From NCBI RefSeq assembly GCF_048544455.1, contig NC_133534.1, forward strand, positions 217,043,735 to 217,107,734: a stretch of DNA of 64,000 bases, read 5' to 3'. Position numbers and translations under genes: made by a program. The notes below the pieces were generated by a model that was not told the DNA's origin, searched no databases, and saw only the letters and a program-made list of their open reading frames with translations. This document shows positions 37,634 through 49,567 of this stretch, in pieces (positions within the stretch are counted from its first letter, which is position 1; each line of letters starts with the position of its first letter). This stretch comes from Silene latifolia. Its lineage: Eukaryota; Streptophyta; Magnoliopsida; Caryophyllales; Caryophyllaceae.

Positions 37634-40600
37634 ACAAGGACTAATGAACAAGGAGAAAGGGTTCACACAACGAGTCACATAGACTAATGAACATGGACAA
37701 CTGGTTCACACAACGAGTCACAAGGACTAATGAACAAGGACAAGCGGTTCACACAACGAGTCACAAGGACTAATGAACAAGGACAAGCGGTCCACACAAC
37801 GAATCACAAGGACTAAAGAACAAGGATAAATGGTTTACATAACGAGTCACAAAGACAAGGATAAATGGTTTACACAACGAGTCACAAGGACTAATAAACA
37901 AGGAAAATTTGTTCACACAACGAGTCACAAGGACTAATGAACAAGGAGAAATGGTTCACACAACGAGTCATATGGACTAATGAACAAAGAGAAAGGGTTC
38001 ACACAACGAGTCACATGGACTAATGAACAAAGAGAAAGGGTTCACACAACGAGTCACATGGACTAATGAACAAGGACAACTGGTTCACAAAATGAGTCAC
38101 AAGGACTAAAGAACAAGGATAAATGGTTTACACAACGAGTCACAAAGAAAAGGATAAATGGTTTACACAACGAGTCACATGGACTAATGAACAAGGAGAA
38201 AGGGTTCACACAACGAGTCACATGGACTAATGAACAAGGACAACTGGTTCACACAACGAGTCACAAGGACTAATGAACAAGGACAAGCGGTTCACACAAC
38301 GAGTCAGAAGGACTAAAGAACAAGGATAAATGGTTTACACAATGAGTCACAAAGACAAGGATAAATGGTCTACACAAAGAGTCACAAGGACTAACAAACA
38401 AGAAATTTTTTTTCACACAACGAGTCACAAGAACTAATGAACAAGGAGAAATGGTTCACACAACGAGTTATTTGGACTATTGAACAAGGAGAAAGGGTTG
38501 ACACAACGAGTAACATGGACTAATGAACAAGGACAACTGGTTCACACAACGAGTCACAAGGACTAATGAACAAGGATAAATGGTTCACACAACGAGTCAC
38601 AAGGACTAAAGAACACGGACAAATGCTTTACACAACGAGTCACAAAGACAAGGATAAATGGTTTACACAACGAGTCACAAGGACTAATGAACAAGGAGAA
38701 ATGGTTCGCACAACGAAAACAAGGAAAAATGGTTCACACAACGTGTCACAAGGACTAATGAACAAGGACAAATTGTTCACACAACGAGTCACAAGGACTA
38801 ATGAACAAGGAGAAAGGGTTCACACAACGAGTCACATGGAATAATGAACAAGGACAACTGGTTCACAGAAAGAGTCACAAGGACTAATGAACAAGGACAA
38901 GCGATTCAAACAACGAGTCACAAGGACTAATGAACAAGGACAAGCGGTCCACACAACGAGTCACAAGGACTAAAGAACAAGGATAAATGGTTTACACAAC
39001 GAGTCACAAGGACTAATAAACAAGGAAAATTTGTTCACACAACGAGTCACAAAGACTAATGAACAAGGAGAAATGGTTCACACAACGAGTCACATGGACT
39101 AATGAACAAGGTGAAAGGGTTCACACAACGAGTCACATGGACTAATGAACAAGGACAACTGGTTCACACAACGAGTCACAAGGACTAATGAACAAGGACA
39201 AGCGGTTCACACAACAAGTCACAAGGACTAAAGAACAAGGATAAATGGTTTACACAACGAGTCACAAAGACAAGGATAAATGGTTTACACAACGAGTCAC
39301 ATGGACTAATGTACAAGGAAAATTTGTTAACACAACGAGTCACAAGGGCTAATGAACAAGGTGAAAGGGTTCACACAACGAGTCACATAGACTAATGAAC
39401 ATGGACAACTGGTTCACACAACGAGTCACAAGGACTAATGAACAAGGACAAGCGGTTCACACAACGAGTCACAAGGACTAATGAACAAGGACAAGCGGTC
39501 CACACAACGAATCACAAGGACTAAAGAACAAGGATAAATGGTTTACATAACGAGTCACAAAGACAAGGATAAATGGTTTACACAACGAGTCACAAGGACT
39601 AATAAACAAGGAAAATTTGTTCACACAACGAGTCACAAGGACTAATGAACAAGGAGAAATGGTTCACACAACGAGTCATATGGACTAATGAACAAAGAGA
39701 AAGGGTTCACACAACGAGTCACATGGACTAATGAACAAAGAGAAAGGGTTCACACAACGAGTCACATGGACTAATGAACAAGGACAACTGGTTCACAAAA
39801 TGAGTCACAAGGACTAAAGAACAAGGATAAATGGTTTACACAACGAGTCACAAAGAAAAGGATAAATGGTTTACACAACGAGTCACATGGACTAATAAAC
39901 AAGGAAAATTTGTTAACACAACGAGTCACAAGGACTAATTAACAAGGAGAAATGGTTCACACAACGAGTCAAATGGACTAATGAACAAGGAGAAAGGGTT
40001 CACACAATGAGTCACATTGACTAATGAACAAGGACAATTGGTTCACAACGAGTCACAAGGACTAATGAACAAGGACAAGCGGTTCACACAACGAGTCACA
40101 AGGACTAAAGAACAAGGATAAATGGTTTACACAATGAGTCACAAAGACAAGGATAAATGGTCTACACAAAGAGTCACAAGGACTAACAAACAAGAAAAAT
40201 TTGTTCACACAACGAGTCACAAGAACTAATGAACAAGAAGAAATGATTCACACAACGAGTTATATGGACTAATGAACAAGGAGAAAGGGTTTACACAACG
40301 AGTAACATGGACTAATGAACAAGGACAACTGGTTCACACAACGAGTCACAAGGACTAATGAACAAGGACAAATGGTTCACACAACGAGTCACAAGGACTA
40401 AAGAACACGGACAAATGCTTTACACAATGAGTCACAAAGACAAGGATAAATGGTTTACACAACGAGTCACAAGGACTAATGAACAAGGACAAATGGTTCG
40501 CACAACGAAAACAAGGAAAAATTGTTCACACAACGTGTCACAAGGACTAATGAACAAGGACAAATTGTTCACACAACGAGTCACAAGGACTAATGAACAA

Positions 40601-40670
40601 GGAGAAAGGGTTCACACAACGAGTCACATGGACTAATGAACAAGGACAACTGGTTCACACAAAGAGTCAC
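37634..40670 (+). repeat. Satellite array block 2
   Basis: Same satellite family, same orientation, resuming after element A with the second copy of ACAAG. Contains the same monomer types (43 bp, 35 bp, 42+29-bp pair near 38700 and 40500). The stretch about 39200-40665 matches 1-1466 with a constant offset of 39199. It ends at GTCAC (40666-40670), the target duplication of element X. Confidence 0.97.
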
Positions 40671-41382
40671 TGCACTAAAACGATGAGGTGGTCCGTAATC
40701 AGCCCAAACCCTACTAAAAACGGTGCAACCATAATACAAAAATTAACTCGAAAATGGGCTATTTTGGAGTAGTAATGTCTCGATTTAGGGGGGGCTGTTT
40801 TGGGAGGTTTTATTTGAAACATAAAAAGAAAGATATGACTTAAACAAGATCACAAAGCATGTTTAAGCCTAGGATAATACTCTTCCAAAGCACTAAGCAA
40901 ATGGATAGAGTCATCTCCAAGCACTAAGCAAAGGAGGTTGTTCAAGCACTAAGCAAAGAACTAAAGAAAGGGTTTTTTCAAAAACCTCACATTTTCATTT
41001 CTCATAAACTTCAAATCTGAAATTATTACAAGGGATAGGTGCTCTTTAAATAGAGACTCAAATTACATCCAAACCATCCATCTAAAAGTAAATCTAAAGG
41101 CTACAATTGAAAGCATAAATGGACAAAAGTACAAGTAGATATTTTACACAAAAAAGCACAACAAATGGGTCCAAATAAACAAGCTTGGCAGCCTGTTTAG
41201 GTGTGACAAAATGCTGTCCATTTTGTTGTTTTTGCTTCTTCAATTACTTTGGCCTTTTGCTTGTACAAAAAGGGGACCATATGATGTCATTTTGTCCATG
41301 GAATCTTGCAATTGTGCTCTTCATTTCTCTTGAGAAAGCTGGCTGTTTTAACACAAAATGTCGGCCTACCATATTTGCTTCA
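40671..41382 (-). repeat. Element X 3' LTR (712 bp)
   Basis: As the 5' LTR, one base shorter (A run near 41150). A reading frame from the internal region continues 139 bp into it. Confidence 0.93.
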
Positions 41383-41444
41383 AACTCCCTTTGTTGAGAA
41401 AAGTTTGTCCTCAAACTTTCGCGGTTAAGAACGTGGTATAACAA
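41244..41444 (-). pseudogene. pol: Element X: remnant of pol C-terminus running into the 3' LTR
   Basis: The minus-strand frame contains ESLRTNFSQQREFEANMV, which lines up with the A tail LEDLRANPFQEGEIETN and the B tail NLRSNSQKEGENDA. It crosses the internal/LTR junction at 41382 and stops at 41244. Everything upstream of this signature in pol is missing. It is called a remnant, not a gene. The match is short, but the position relative to the polypurine tract and LTR edge is the same as in A. Confidence 0.6.
41383..41396 (-). other. Element X polypurine tract
   Basis: Minus strand CAACAAAGGGAGTT directly precedes the 3' LTR TGAAGC. Confidence 0.72.
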
Positions 41445-41709
41445 AAGACGATTTCAAAAACAAATACAATTTCAGAAAAATGTAGTATAGATGTTAAAGA
41501 GGGAAACAACAAGAGCCCATTCTAGTCAAGCACTTAGCAAAGACCGAACCCTCTTGTTAGCCAACTCGACCCGAGCAACACACAAGTGCTCGAACCAAAG
41601 CCAACACCCACAAATCAAGCCACGCACAGATTTGCGGTGTCACACCCTAGAACACCACGGACCACCATTTCCCAAGATCGTCTTGGTTTAAGAAAACGCA
41701 AGAGCCGAA

Positions 41710-41721
41710 GCTCTGATACCA
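41710..41721 (-). other. Element X primer-binding site (initiator tRNA-Met)
   Basis: Minus strand TGGTATCAGAGC, 3 nt (AAG) from the 5' LTR. Confidence 0.88.
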
Positions 41722-41724
41722 CTT

Positions 41725-42437
41725 TGCACTAAAACGATGAGGTGGTCCGTAATCAGCCCAAACCCTACTAAAAACGGTGCAACCATAATACAAAAATTAA
41801 CTCGAAAATGGGCTGTTTTGGAGTAGTAATGTCTCGATTTAGGGGGGGCTGTTTTGGGAGGTTTTATTTGAAACATAAAAAGAAAGATATGACTTAAACA
41901 AGATCACAAAGCATGTTTAAGCCTAGGATAATACTCTTCCAAAGCACTAAGCAAATGGATAGAGTCATCTCCAAGCACTAAGCAAAGGAGGTTGTTCAAG
42001 CACTAAGCAAAGAACTAAAGAAAGGGTTTTTTCAAAAACCTCACATTTTCATTTCTCATAAACTTCAAATCTGAAATTATTACAAGGGATAGGTGCTCTT
42101 TAAATAGAGACTCAAATTACATCCAAACCATCCATCTAAAAGTAAATCTAAAGGCTACAATTGAAAGCATAAATGGACAAAAGTACAAGTAGATATTTTA
42201 CACAAAAAAAGCACAACAAATGGGTCCAAATAAACAAGCTTGGCAGCCTGTTTAGGTGTGACAAAATGCTGTCCATTTTGTTGTTTTTGCTTCTTCAATT
42301 ACTTTGGCCTTTTGCTTGTACAAAAAGGGGACCATATGATGTCATTTTGTCCATGGAATCTTGCAATTGTGCTCTTCATTTCTCTTGAGAAAGCTGGCTG
42401 TTTTAACACAAAATGTCGGCCTACCATATTTGCTTCA
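41725..42437 (-). repeat. Element X 5' LTR (713 bp)
   Basis: Minus strand TGAAGCAAATATGG to CATCGTTTTAGTGCA. TATA-like TATTTAAA at 42099-42106 on the minus strand. Confidence 0.93.
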
Positions 42438-44523
42438 GTCACAAGGACTAATGAACAAGAACAAGCGGTTCACACAACGAGTCACAAGGACTAATGAACA
42501 AGGACAAGCGGTCCACACAACGAGTCACAAGGACTAAAGAACAAGGATAAATGGTTTACACAACGAGTCACAAAGACAAGGATAAATGGTTTACACAACG
42601 AGTCACAAGGACTAATAAACAAGGAAAATTTGTTCACACAACGAGTCACATAGACTAATGAACAAGGAGAAATGGTTCACACAACGAGTCACATGGACTA
42701 ATGAACAAGGTGAAAGGGTTCACACAACGAGTCACATGGACTAATGAACAAGGACAACTGGTTCACACAACGAGTCACAAGGACTTATGAACAAGGACAA
42801 GCGGTTCACACAACAAGTCACAAGGACTAAAGAACAAGGATAAATGGTTTACACAACGAGTCACAAAGACAAGGATAAATGGTTTACACAACGAGTCACA
42901 TGGACTAATGAACAAGGAAAATTTGTTAACACAACGAGTCACAAGGGCTAATGAACAAGGTGAAAGGGTTCACACAACGAGTCACATAGACTAATGAACA
43001 TGGACAACTGGTTCACACAACGAGTCACAAGGACTAATGAACAAGGACAAGCGGTTCACACAACGAGTCACAAGGACTAATGAACAAGGACAAGCGGTCC
43101 ACACAACGAATCACAAGGACTAAAGAACAAGGATAAATGGTTTACACAACGAGTCACAAAGACAAGGATAAATGGTTTACACAACGAGTCACAAGGACTA
43201 ATAAACAAGGAAAATTTGTTCACACAACGAGTCACAAGGACTAATGAACAAGGAGAAATGGTTCACACAACGAGTCATATGGACTAATGAACAAAGAGAA
43301 AGGGTTCACACAACGAGTCACATGGACTAATGAACAAGGACAACTGGTTCACACAATGAGTCACAAGGACTAAAGAACAAGGATAAATGGTTTACACAAC
43401 GAGCCACAAAGAAAAGGATAAATGGTTTACACAACGAGTCACATGGACTAATAAACAAGGAAAATTTGTTCACACAACGAGTCACAAGGACTAATGAACA
43501 AGGAGAAATGGTTCACACAACGAGTCATATGGACTAATGAACAAAGAGAAAGGGTTCACACAACGAGTCACATGGACTAATGAACAAAGAGAAAGGGTTC
43601 ACACAACGAGTCACATGGACTAATGAACAAGGACAACTGGTTCACAAAATGAGTCACAAGGACTAAAGAACAAGGATAAATGGTTTACACAACGAGTCAC
43701 AAAGAAAAGGATAAATGGTTTACACAACGAGTCACATGGACTAATGAACAAGGAGAAAGGGTTCACACAACGAGTCACATGGACTAATGAACAAGGACAA
43801 CTGGTTCACACAACGAGTCACAAGGACTAATGAACAAGGACAAGCGGTTCACACAACGAGTCAGAAGGACTAAAGAACAAGGATAAATGGTTTACACAAT
43901 GAGTCACAAAGACAAGGATAAATGGTCTACACAAAGAGTCACAAGGACTAACAAACAAGAAATTTTTTTTCACACAACGAGTCACAAGAACTAATGAACA
44001 AGGAGAAATGGTTCACACAACGAGTTATTTGGACTATTGAACAAGGAGAAAGGGTTGACACAACGAGTAACATGGACTAATGAACAAGGACAACTGGTTC
44101 ACACAACGAGTCACAAGGACTAATGAACAAGGATAAATGGTTCACACAACGAGTCACAAGGACTAAAGAACACGGACAAATGCTTTACACAACGAGTCAC
44201 AAAGACAAGGATAAATGGTTTACACAACGAGTCACAAGGACTAATGAACAAGGAGAAATGGTTCGCACAACGAAAACAAGGAAAAATGGTTCACACAACG
44301 TGTCACAAGGACTAATGAACATGGACAAATTGTTCACACAACGAGTCACAAGGACTAATGAACAAGGAGAAAGGGTTCACACAACGAGTCACATGGAATA
44401 ATGAACAAGGACAACTGGTTCACAGAAAGAGTCACAAGGACTAATGAACAAGGACAAGCGATTCACACAACGAGTCACAAGGACTAATGAACAAGGACAA
44501 GCGGTCCACACAACGAGTCACAA
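42438..44523 (+). repeat. Satellite array block 3
   Basis: The satellite resumes with the second GTCAC. From 42438 it matches 1467 onward (offset 40971 = 39199 + 1767 + 5), so 1467 is a paralogous empty site of element X. It ends where the D LTR starts after ACGAGTCACAA. Confidence 0.97.
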
Positions 44524-45324
44524 TGATGCAGGAGCATACTCGGAGGATAAATCAAATGGTAAAAGGATTCGGGTTTGTTCCAACGGGCAAGATTATGCTA
44601 AAATGTGGTTTGCATAAAGACATCAAGAAGCTCAAAACCGGCCACATAGCTGCTGGACACGGTTCCCTAGGATGATTAGGATACACGGTTTCCTAAATCG
44701 TGTAGAATAATAAGTTAGTTAATTACTATTTCTAATAAAGTTAGGAAAGCTAAATTTTCCTAATCCTAGTCAAATTAGAATACCCTAAATCTGATTGTAT
44801 TCTAGTTATTAGTATTTTAATAACTTTCCTAGTTAGTTTAGGAAAGGGGAATAACTTTCCTAGTTAGTTTAGGAAAGGGGAAGATAGCTTGGCTTACAAG
44901 CTGAGGAATTAGGACTCGAGTCAAATTGTGTCCTCGATTAGAATTAGGAAAGATAGCTTATTAGTCAAGCTAAGTAGAGGTATAAATAAGGACCGTGTAT
45001 GACATTGTTCAACACGTGAGATTCAGAATTTTAATAGAAGTTTCCATTGTGAACTTTGTTTTGATTAGGCTTGCGAGTTTAGTCTTTAGATCTTCCTTGC
45101 GAGGTTGATTGTGAGTGTTTCGAGTTCGTACCTTGCGAGGCGGAGAGCGAGATTCACCATATTATCCAGGTTACCTTTAAAATCACGAAATATACAGTCA
45201 AATTAACACAATTCCGCTGCAAATTTACCCATTACATCTACAAACATACACGATTTTATCATATCCTGAAAACGAACAGTCTGTCGCACTGTTCAATCTC
45301 GTTTTTCCATACAGTTTTACATCA
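44524..45324 (+). repeat. Element D 5' LTR (801 bp)
   Basis: TGATGCAGGAGC to GTTTTACATCA. TATA box TATAAATA at 44981-44988. GCGAG motifs at 45070, 45095 and 45131. U3 is clearly homologous to C, for example the repeated TTTCCTAGTTAGTTTAGG segment near 44825-44875. Confidence 0.9.
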
Positions 45325-45327
45325 AAT

Positions 45328-45340
45328 TGGTTACCAGAGC
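45328..45340 (+). other. Element D primer-binding site (variant)
   Basis: TGGTTACCAGAGC, 3 nt after the LTR; the iMet complement with changes (extra T, T to C). Confidence 0.75.
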
Positions 45341-45389
45341 TAAGTTCAGATTTATTCCTTAATAGATCTGTCTTGGGACGTTGCTAATC

Positions 45390-46316
45390 ATGGTTAAAGA
45401 CGGTGATGAGGGTCCGAAAACATGGGAAGATGGTCATAACGAGCTGAAGATAGAGATGGCTCAGATGGCTTTTGTGCTAAAAAACATAGCAAGCATGTTG
45501 AAGGCTCAAGAGAAGAAAAAGGAATCGGACACTCCATCCGAATCTGAAGAAGAAGACGAGCAGCCAAAGAGAAAGTCGAGAAATAAGAACGATGATGATC
45601 GGGGTTTAAAACTCGATATTCCAGACTTTGATGGCGAGATGGATCCGGAAAAATTTCTAGATTGGGTAAGACAAGCTGAGAGGGTTTTCGAGTATAAAGA
45701 GTATGATGACAAGAAGCAATTTAAAGTTGCAATCTTGAAGCTTACAAAGTATGCATCTTTATGGTACGAGAACTTAAAGAAGCAAAGAAAGAAAGAAGGT
45801 AAAGCAAAGATCGAATCTTGGCTGAAATTGAAGAAGCATCTCCTGAAACGGTTCGTGCCAAAGGACTATGAACAAGATAACTACTTAAAGCTCCAATCTT
45901 TAGAGCAAGAAAGCATGTCCGTGACTGATTATATCAAAGAATTTGAAAAGATGTCAATCGTGTGCGATCTTGAGGAGAAAGAAGAGCTAAGAGTGGCGAG
46001 ATTTGTCAAGGGCCTAACACCCGCGCTTGCTAAAAGAGTCGAGATCCAGAATTATGAAGGTTTTAATGATGTGTGCCGATTAGCATTGAAGTTCGAAAAA
46101 CATGATAAGGCACAAAAACCTCATGCTTATTCGAAAGGGACGAGCTCTTATTCAATGCCAGCAACTAGCGAGTCCAAGGATATCCAAGCAGAAGACGTGA
46201 AGGACAAGGGAAAGAGCGTGATCGTGGAATCTAAAAGTGCTAGTTCAAGACGGGAGTCACATGGACTAATAAACAAGGAAAATTTGTTAACACAAAGAGT
46301 CACAAGATCTAATTAA
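45390..46316 (+). pseudogene. gag: Element D gag, C-terminally truncated and fused to satellite
   Basis: ATG at 45390 (MVKDGDEGPKTWEDGHNEL). Intact through an acidic linker (SESEEEDEQPKRKSR), the core motifs LDWVRQAERVFEYKEY, YASLWYENLKKQRKKEG, RFVPKDYEQDNYLKLQSL and ARFVKGLTPALAKRVEI, and a Ser/Lys-rich linker (KDKGKSVIVESKSASSRR). The break at 46253 comes before the zinc knuckle. The frame then reads about 20 residues of satellite before a TAA near 46314. This could make a capsid-like protein without its nucleocapsid if the LTR promoter is active. The frame is cleaner than B's gag and shows where B has shifted. Confidence 0.88.
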
Positions 46317-49300
46317 CAAGGAGAAATGGTTCACACAACGAGTCAAATGGACTAATGAACAAGGAGAAAGGGTTCACACAATGAGTCACATTGACTAATG
46401 AACAAGGACAATTGGTTCACACAACGAGTCACAAGGACTAATGAACAAGGACAAGCGGTCACACAACGAGTCAGAAGGACTAAAGAACAAGGATAAATGG
46501 TTTACACAATGAGTCACAAAGACAAGGATAAATGGTCTACACAAAGAGTCACAAGGACTAACAAACAAGAAATTTTTTTTCACACAACGAGTCACAAGAA
46601 CTAATGAACAAGGAGAAATGGTTCACACAACGAGTTATTTGGACTAATGAACAAGGAGAAAGGGTTGACACAACGAGTAACATGGACTAATGAACAAGGA
46701 CAACTGGTTCACACAACGAGTCACAAGGACTAATGAACAAGGACAAATGGTTCACACAACGAGTCACAAGGACTAAAGAACACGGACAAATGCTTTACAC
46801 AACGAGTCACAAAGACAAGGATAAATGGTTTACACAACGAGTCACAAGGACTAATGAACAAGGAGAAATGGTTCGCACAACGAAAACAAGGAAAAATGGT
46901 TCACACAACGTGTCACAAGGACTAATGAACAAGGACAAATTGTTCACACAACGAGTCACAAGGACTAATGAACAAGGAGAAAGGGTTCACACAACGAGTC
47001 ACATGGAATAATGAACAAGGACAACTGGTTCACTTAAAGAGTCACAAGGACTAATGAACAAGGACAAGCGATTCACACAACGAGTCACAAGGACTAATGA
47101 ACAAGGACAAGCGGTCCACACAACGAGTCACAAGGACTAAAGAACAAGGATAAATGGTTTACACAACGAGTCATAAAGACAAGGATAAATGGTTTACAAA
47201 ACGAGTCACAAGGATTAATAAACAAGGAAAATTTGTTCACACAACGAGTCACAAGGACTAATGAACAAGGACAAGCGGTCCACACAACGAGTCACAAGGA
47301 CTAAAGAACAAGGATAAATGGTTTACACAACGAGTCACAAGGACTAATAAACAAGGAAAGTTTGTTCACACAACGAGTCACAAAGACTAATGAACAAGGA
47401 GAAATGGTTCACACAACGAGTCACATGGACTAATGAACAAGGTGAAAGGGTTCACACAACGAGTCACATGGACTAATGAACAAGGACAACTGGTTCACAC
47501 AACGAGTCACAAGGACTAATGAACAAGGACAAGCGGTTCACACAACAAGTCACAAGGACTAAAGAACAAGGATAAATGGTTTACACAACGAGTCACAAAG
47601 ACAAGGATAAATGGTTTACACAACGAGTCACATGGACTAATGAACAAGGAAAATTTGTTAACACAACGAGTCACAAGGGCTAATGAACAAGGTGAAAGGG
47701 TTCACACAACGAGTCACATAGACTAATGAACATGGACAACTGGTTCACACAACGAGTCACAAGGACTAATGAACAAGGACAAGCGGTTCACACAACGAGT
47801 CACAAGGACTAATGAACAAGGACAAGCGGTCCACACAACGAATCACAAGGACTAAAGAACAAGGATAAATGGTTTACATAACGAGTCACAAAGACAAGGA
47901 TAAATGGTTTATACAACGAGTCACAAGGACTAATAAACAAGGAAAATTTGTTCACACAACGAGTCACAAGGACTAATGAACAAGGAGAAATGGTTCACAC
48001 AACGAGTCATATGGACTAATGAACAAAGAGAAAGGGTTCACACAACGAGTCACATGGACTAATGAACAAAGAGAAAGGGTTCACACAACAAGTCACATGG
48101 ACTAATGAACAAGGACAACTGGTTCACAAAATGAGTCACAAGGACTAAAGAACAAGGATAAATGGTTTACACAACGAGTCACAAAGAAAAGGATAAATGG
48201 TTTACACAACGAGTCACATGGACTAATAAACAAGGAAAATTTGTTAACACAACGAGTCACAAGGACAAATTAACAAGGAGAAATGGTTCACACAACGAGT
48301 CAAATGGACTAATGAACAAGGAGAAAGGGTTCACACAATGAGTCACATTGACTAATGAACAAGGACAATTGGTTCACACAACGAGTCACAAGGACTAATG
48401 AACAAGGACAAGTGGTTCACACAACGAGTCAGAAGGACTAAACAACAAGGATAAATGGTTTACACAATGAGTCACAAAGACAAGGATAAATGGTTTACAC
48501 AAATAATCACAAGGACTAACAAACAAGAAAAATTTGTTCACACAACGAGTCACAAGAACTAATGAACAAGGAGAAATGGTTCACACAACGAGTCATATGG
48601 ACTAATGAACAAGGAGAAAGGGTTGACACAACGAGTAACATGGACTAAAGAACAAGGACAAATGTTTTACACAATGAGTCACAAAGACAAGGATAAATGG
48701 TTTACACAACGAGTCACAAGGACTAATGAACAAGGACAAGCGGTTCACACAACAAGTCACAAGGACTAAAGTACAAGGATAAATGGTTTACACAACGAGT
48801 CACAAAGACAAGGATAAATGGTTTACACAACGAGTCACATGGACTAATGAACAAGGAAAATTTGTTAACACAACGAGTCACAAGGGCTAATGAACAAGGT
48901 GAAAGGGTTCACACAACGAGTCACATAGACTAATGAACATGGACAACTGGTTCACACAACGAGTCACAAGGACTAATGAACAAGGACAAGCGGTTCACAC
49001 AACGAGTCACAAGGACTAATGAACAAGGGCAAGCGGTCCACACAACGAATCACAAGGACTAAAGAACAAGGATAAATGGTTTACATAACGAGTCACAAAG
49101 ACAAGGATAAATGGTTTACACAACGAGTCACAAGGACTAATAAACAAGGAAAATTTGTTCACACAACGAGTCACAAGGACTAATGAACAAGGAGAAATGG
49201 TTCACACAACGAGTCATATGGACTAATGAACAAAGAGAAAGGGTTCACACAACGAGTCACATGGACTAATGAACAAAGAGAAAGGGTTCACACAACAAGT

Positions 49301-49567
49301 CACATGGACTAATGAACAAGGACAACTGGTTCACAAAATGAGTCACAAGGACTAAAGAACAAGGATAAATGGTTTACACAACGAGTCACAAAGAAAAGGA
49401 TAAATGGTTTACACAACGAGTCACATGGACTAATAAACAAGGAAAATTTGTTAACACAACGAGTCACAAGGACAAATTAACAAGGAGAAATGGTTCACAC
49501 AACGAGTCAAATGTACTAATGAACAAGGAGAAAGGGTTCACACAATGAGTCACATTGACTAATGAAC
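46254..49567 (+). repeat. Satellite array block 4
   Basis: Same family. The stretch 46254-48733 matches 15901-18380 with a constant offset of 30353, then diverges into a further copy of the ~1207-bp duplication. It ends at TGAAC next to element E. Confidence 0.97.

Larger units (their letters stand above)
40671..42437 (-). mobile_element. Element X: miniature non-autonomous chromovirus derivative
   Basis: A 1767-bp element with target duplication GTCAC (40666-40670 and 42438-42442). On the minus strand: 5' LTR 41725-42437, primer-binding site, only 342 bp of internal DNA, polypurine tract, 3' LTR 40671-41382. The internal DNA is a leader plus the last codons of a chromoviral pol, so the body of gag-pol has been lost. 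I saw two LTR differences: one substitution (GGGCTATTTT against GGGCTGTTTT) and one A-run indel. Insertion is therefore recent and must have used enzymes from another element. Confidence 0.93.
44524..46253 (+). mobile_element. Element D: truncated B-like chromovirus (5' LTR, leader, gag only)
   Basis: Starts TGATGCAGGAGCAT right after satellite GTCACAA. It has an 801-bp LTR (44524-45324), a primer site and a gag ORF, then stops abruptly at 46253, where the satellite resumes with GAGTCACATGG. No protease, RT, integrase, polypurine tract or 3' LTR follows, so the right side was lost by deletion or unequal exchange with the array. The gag is the closest relative of B's gag in the window and is undamaged up to the break. 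Confidence 0.92.
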
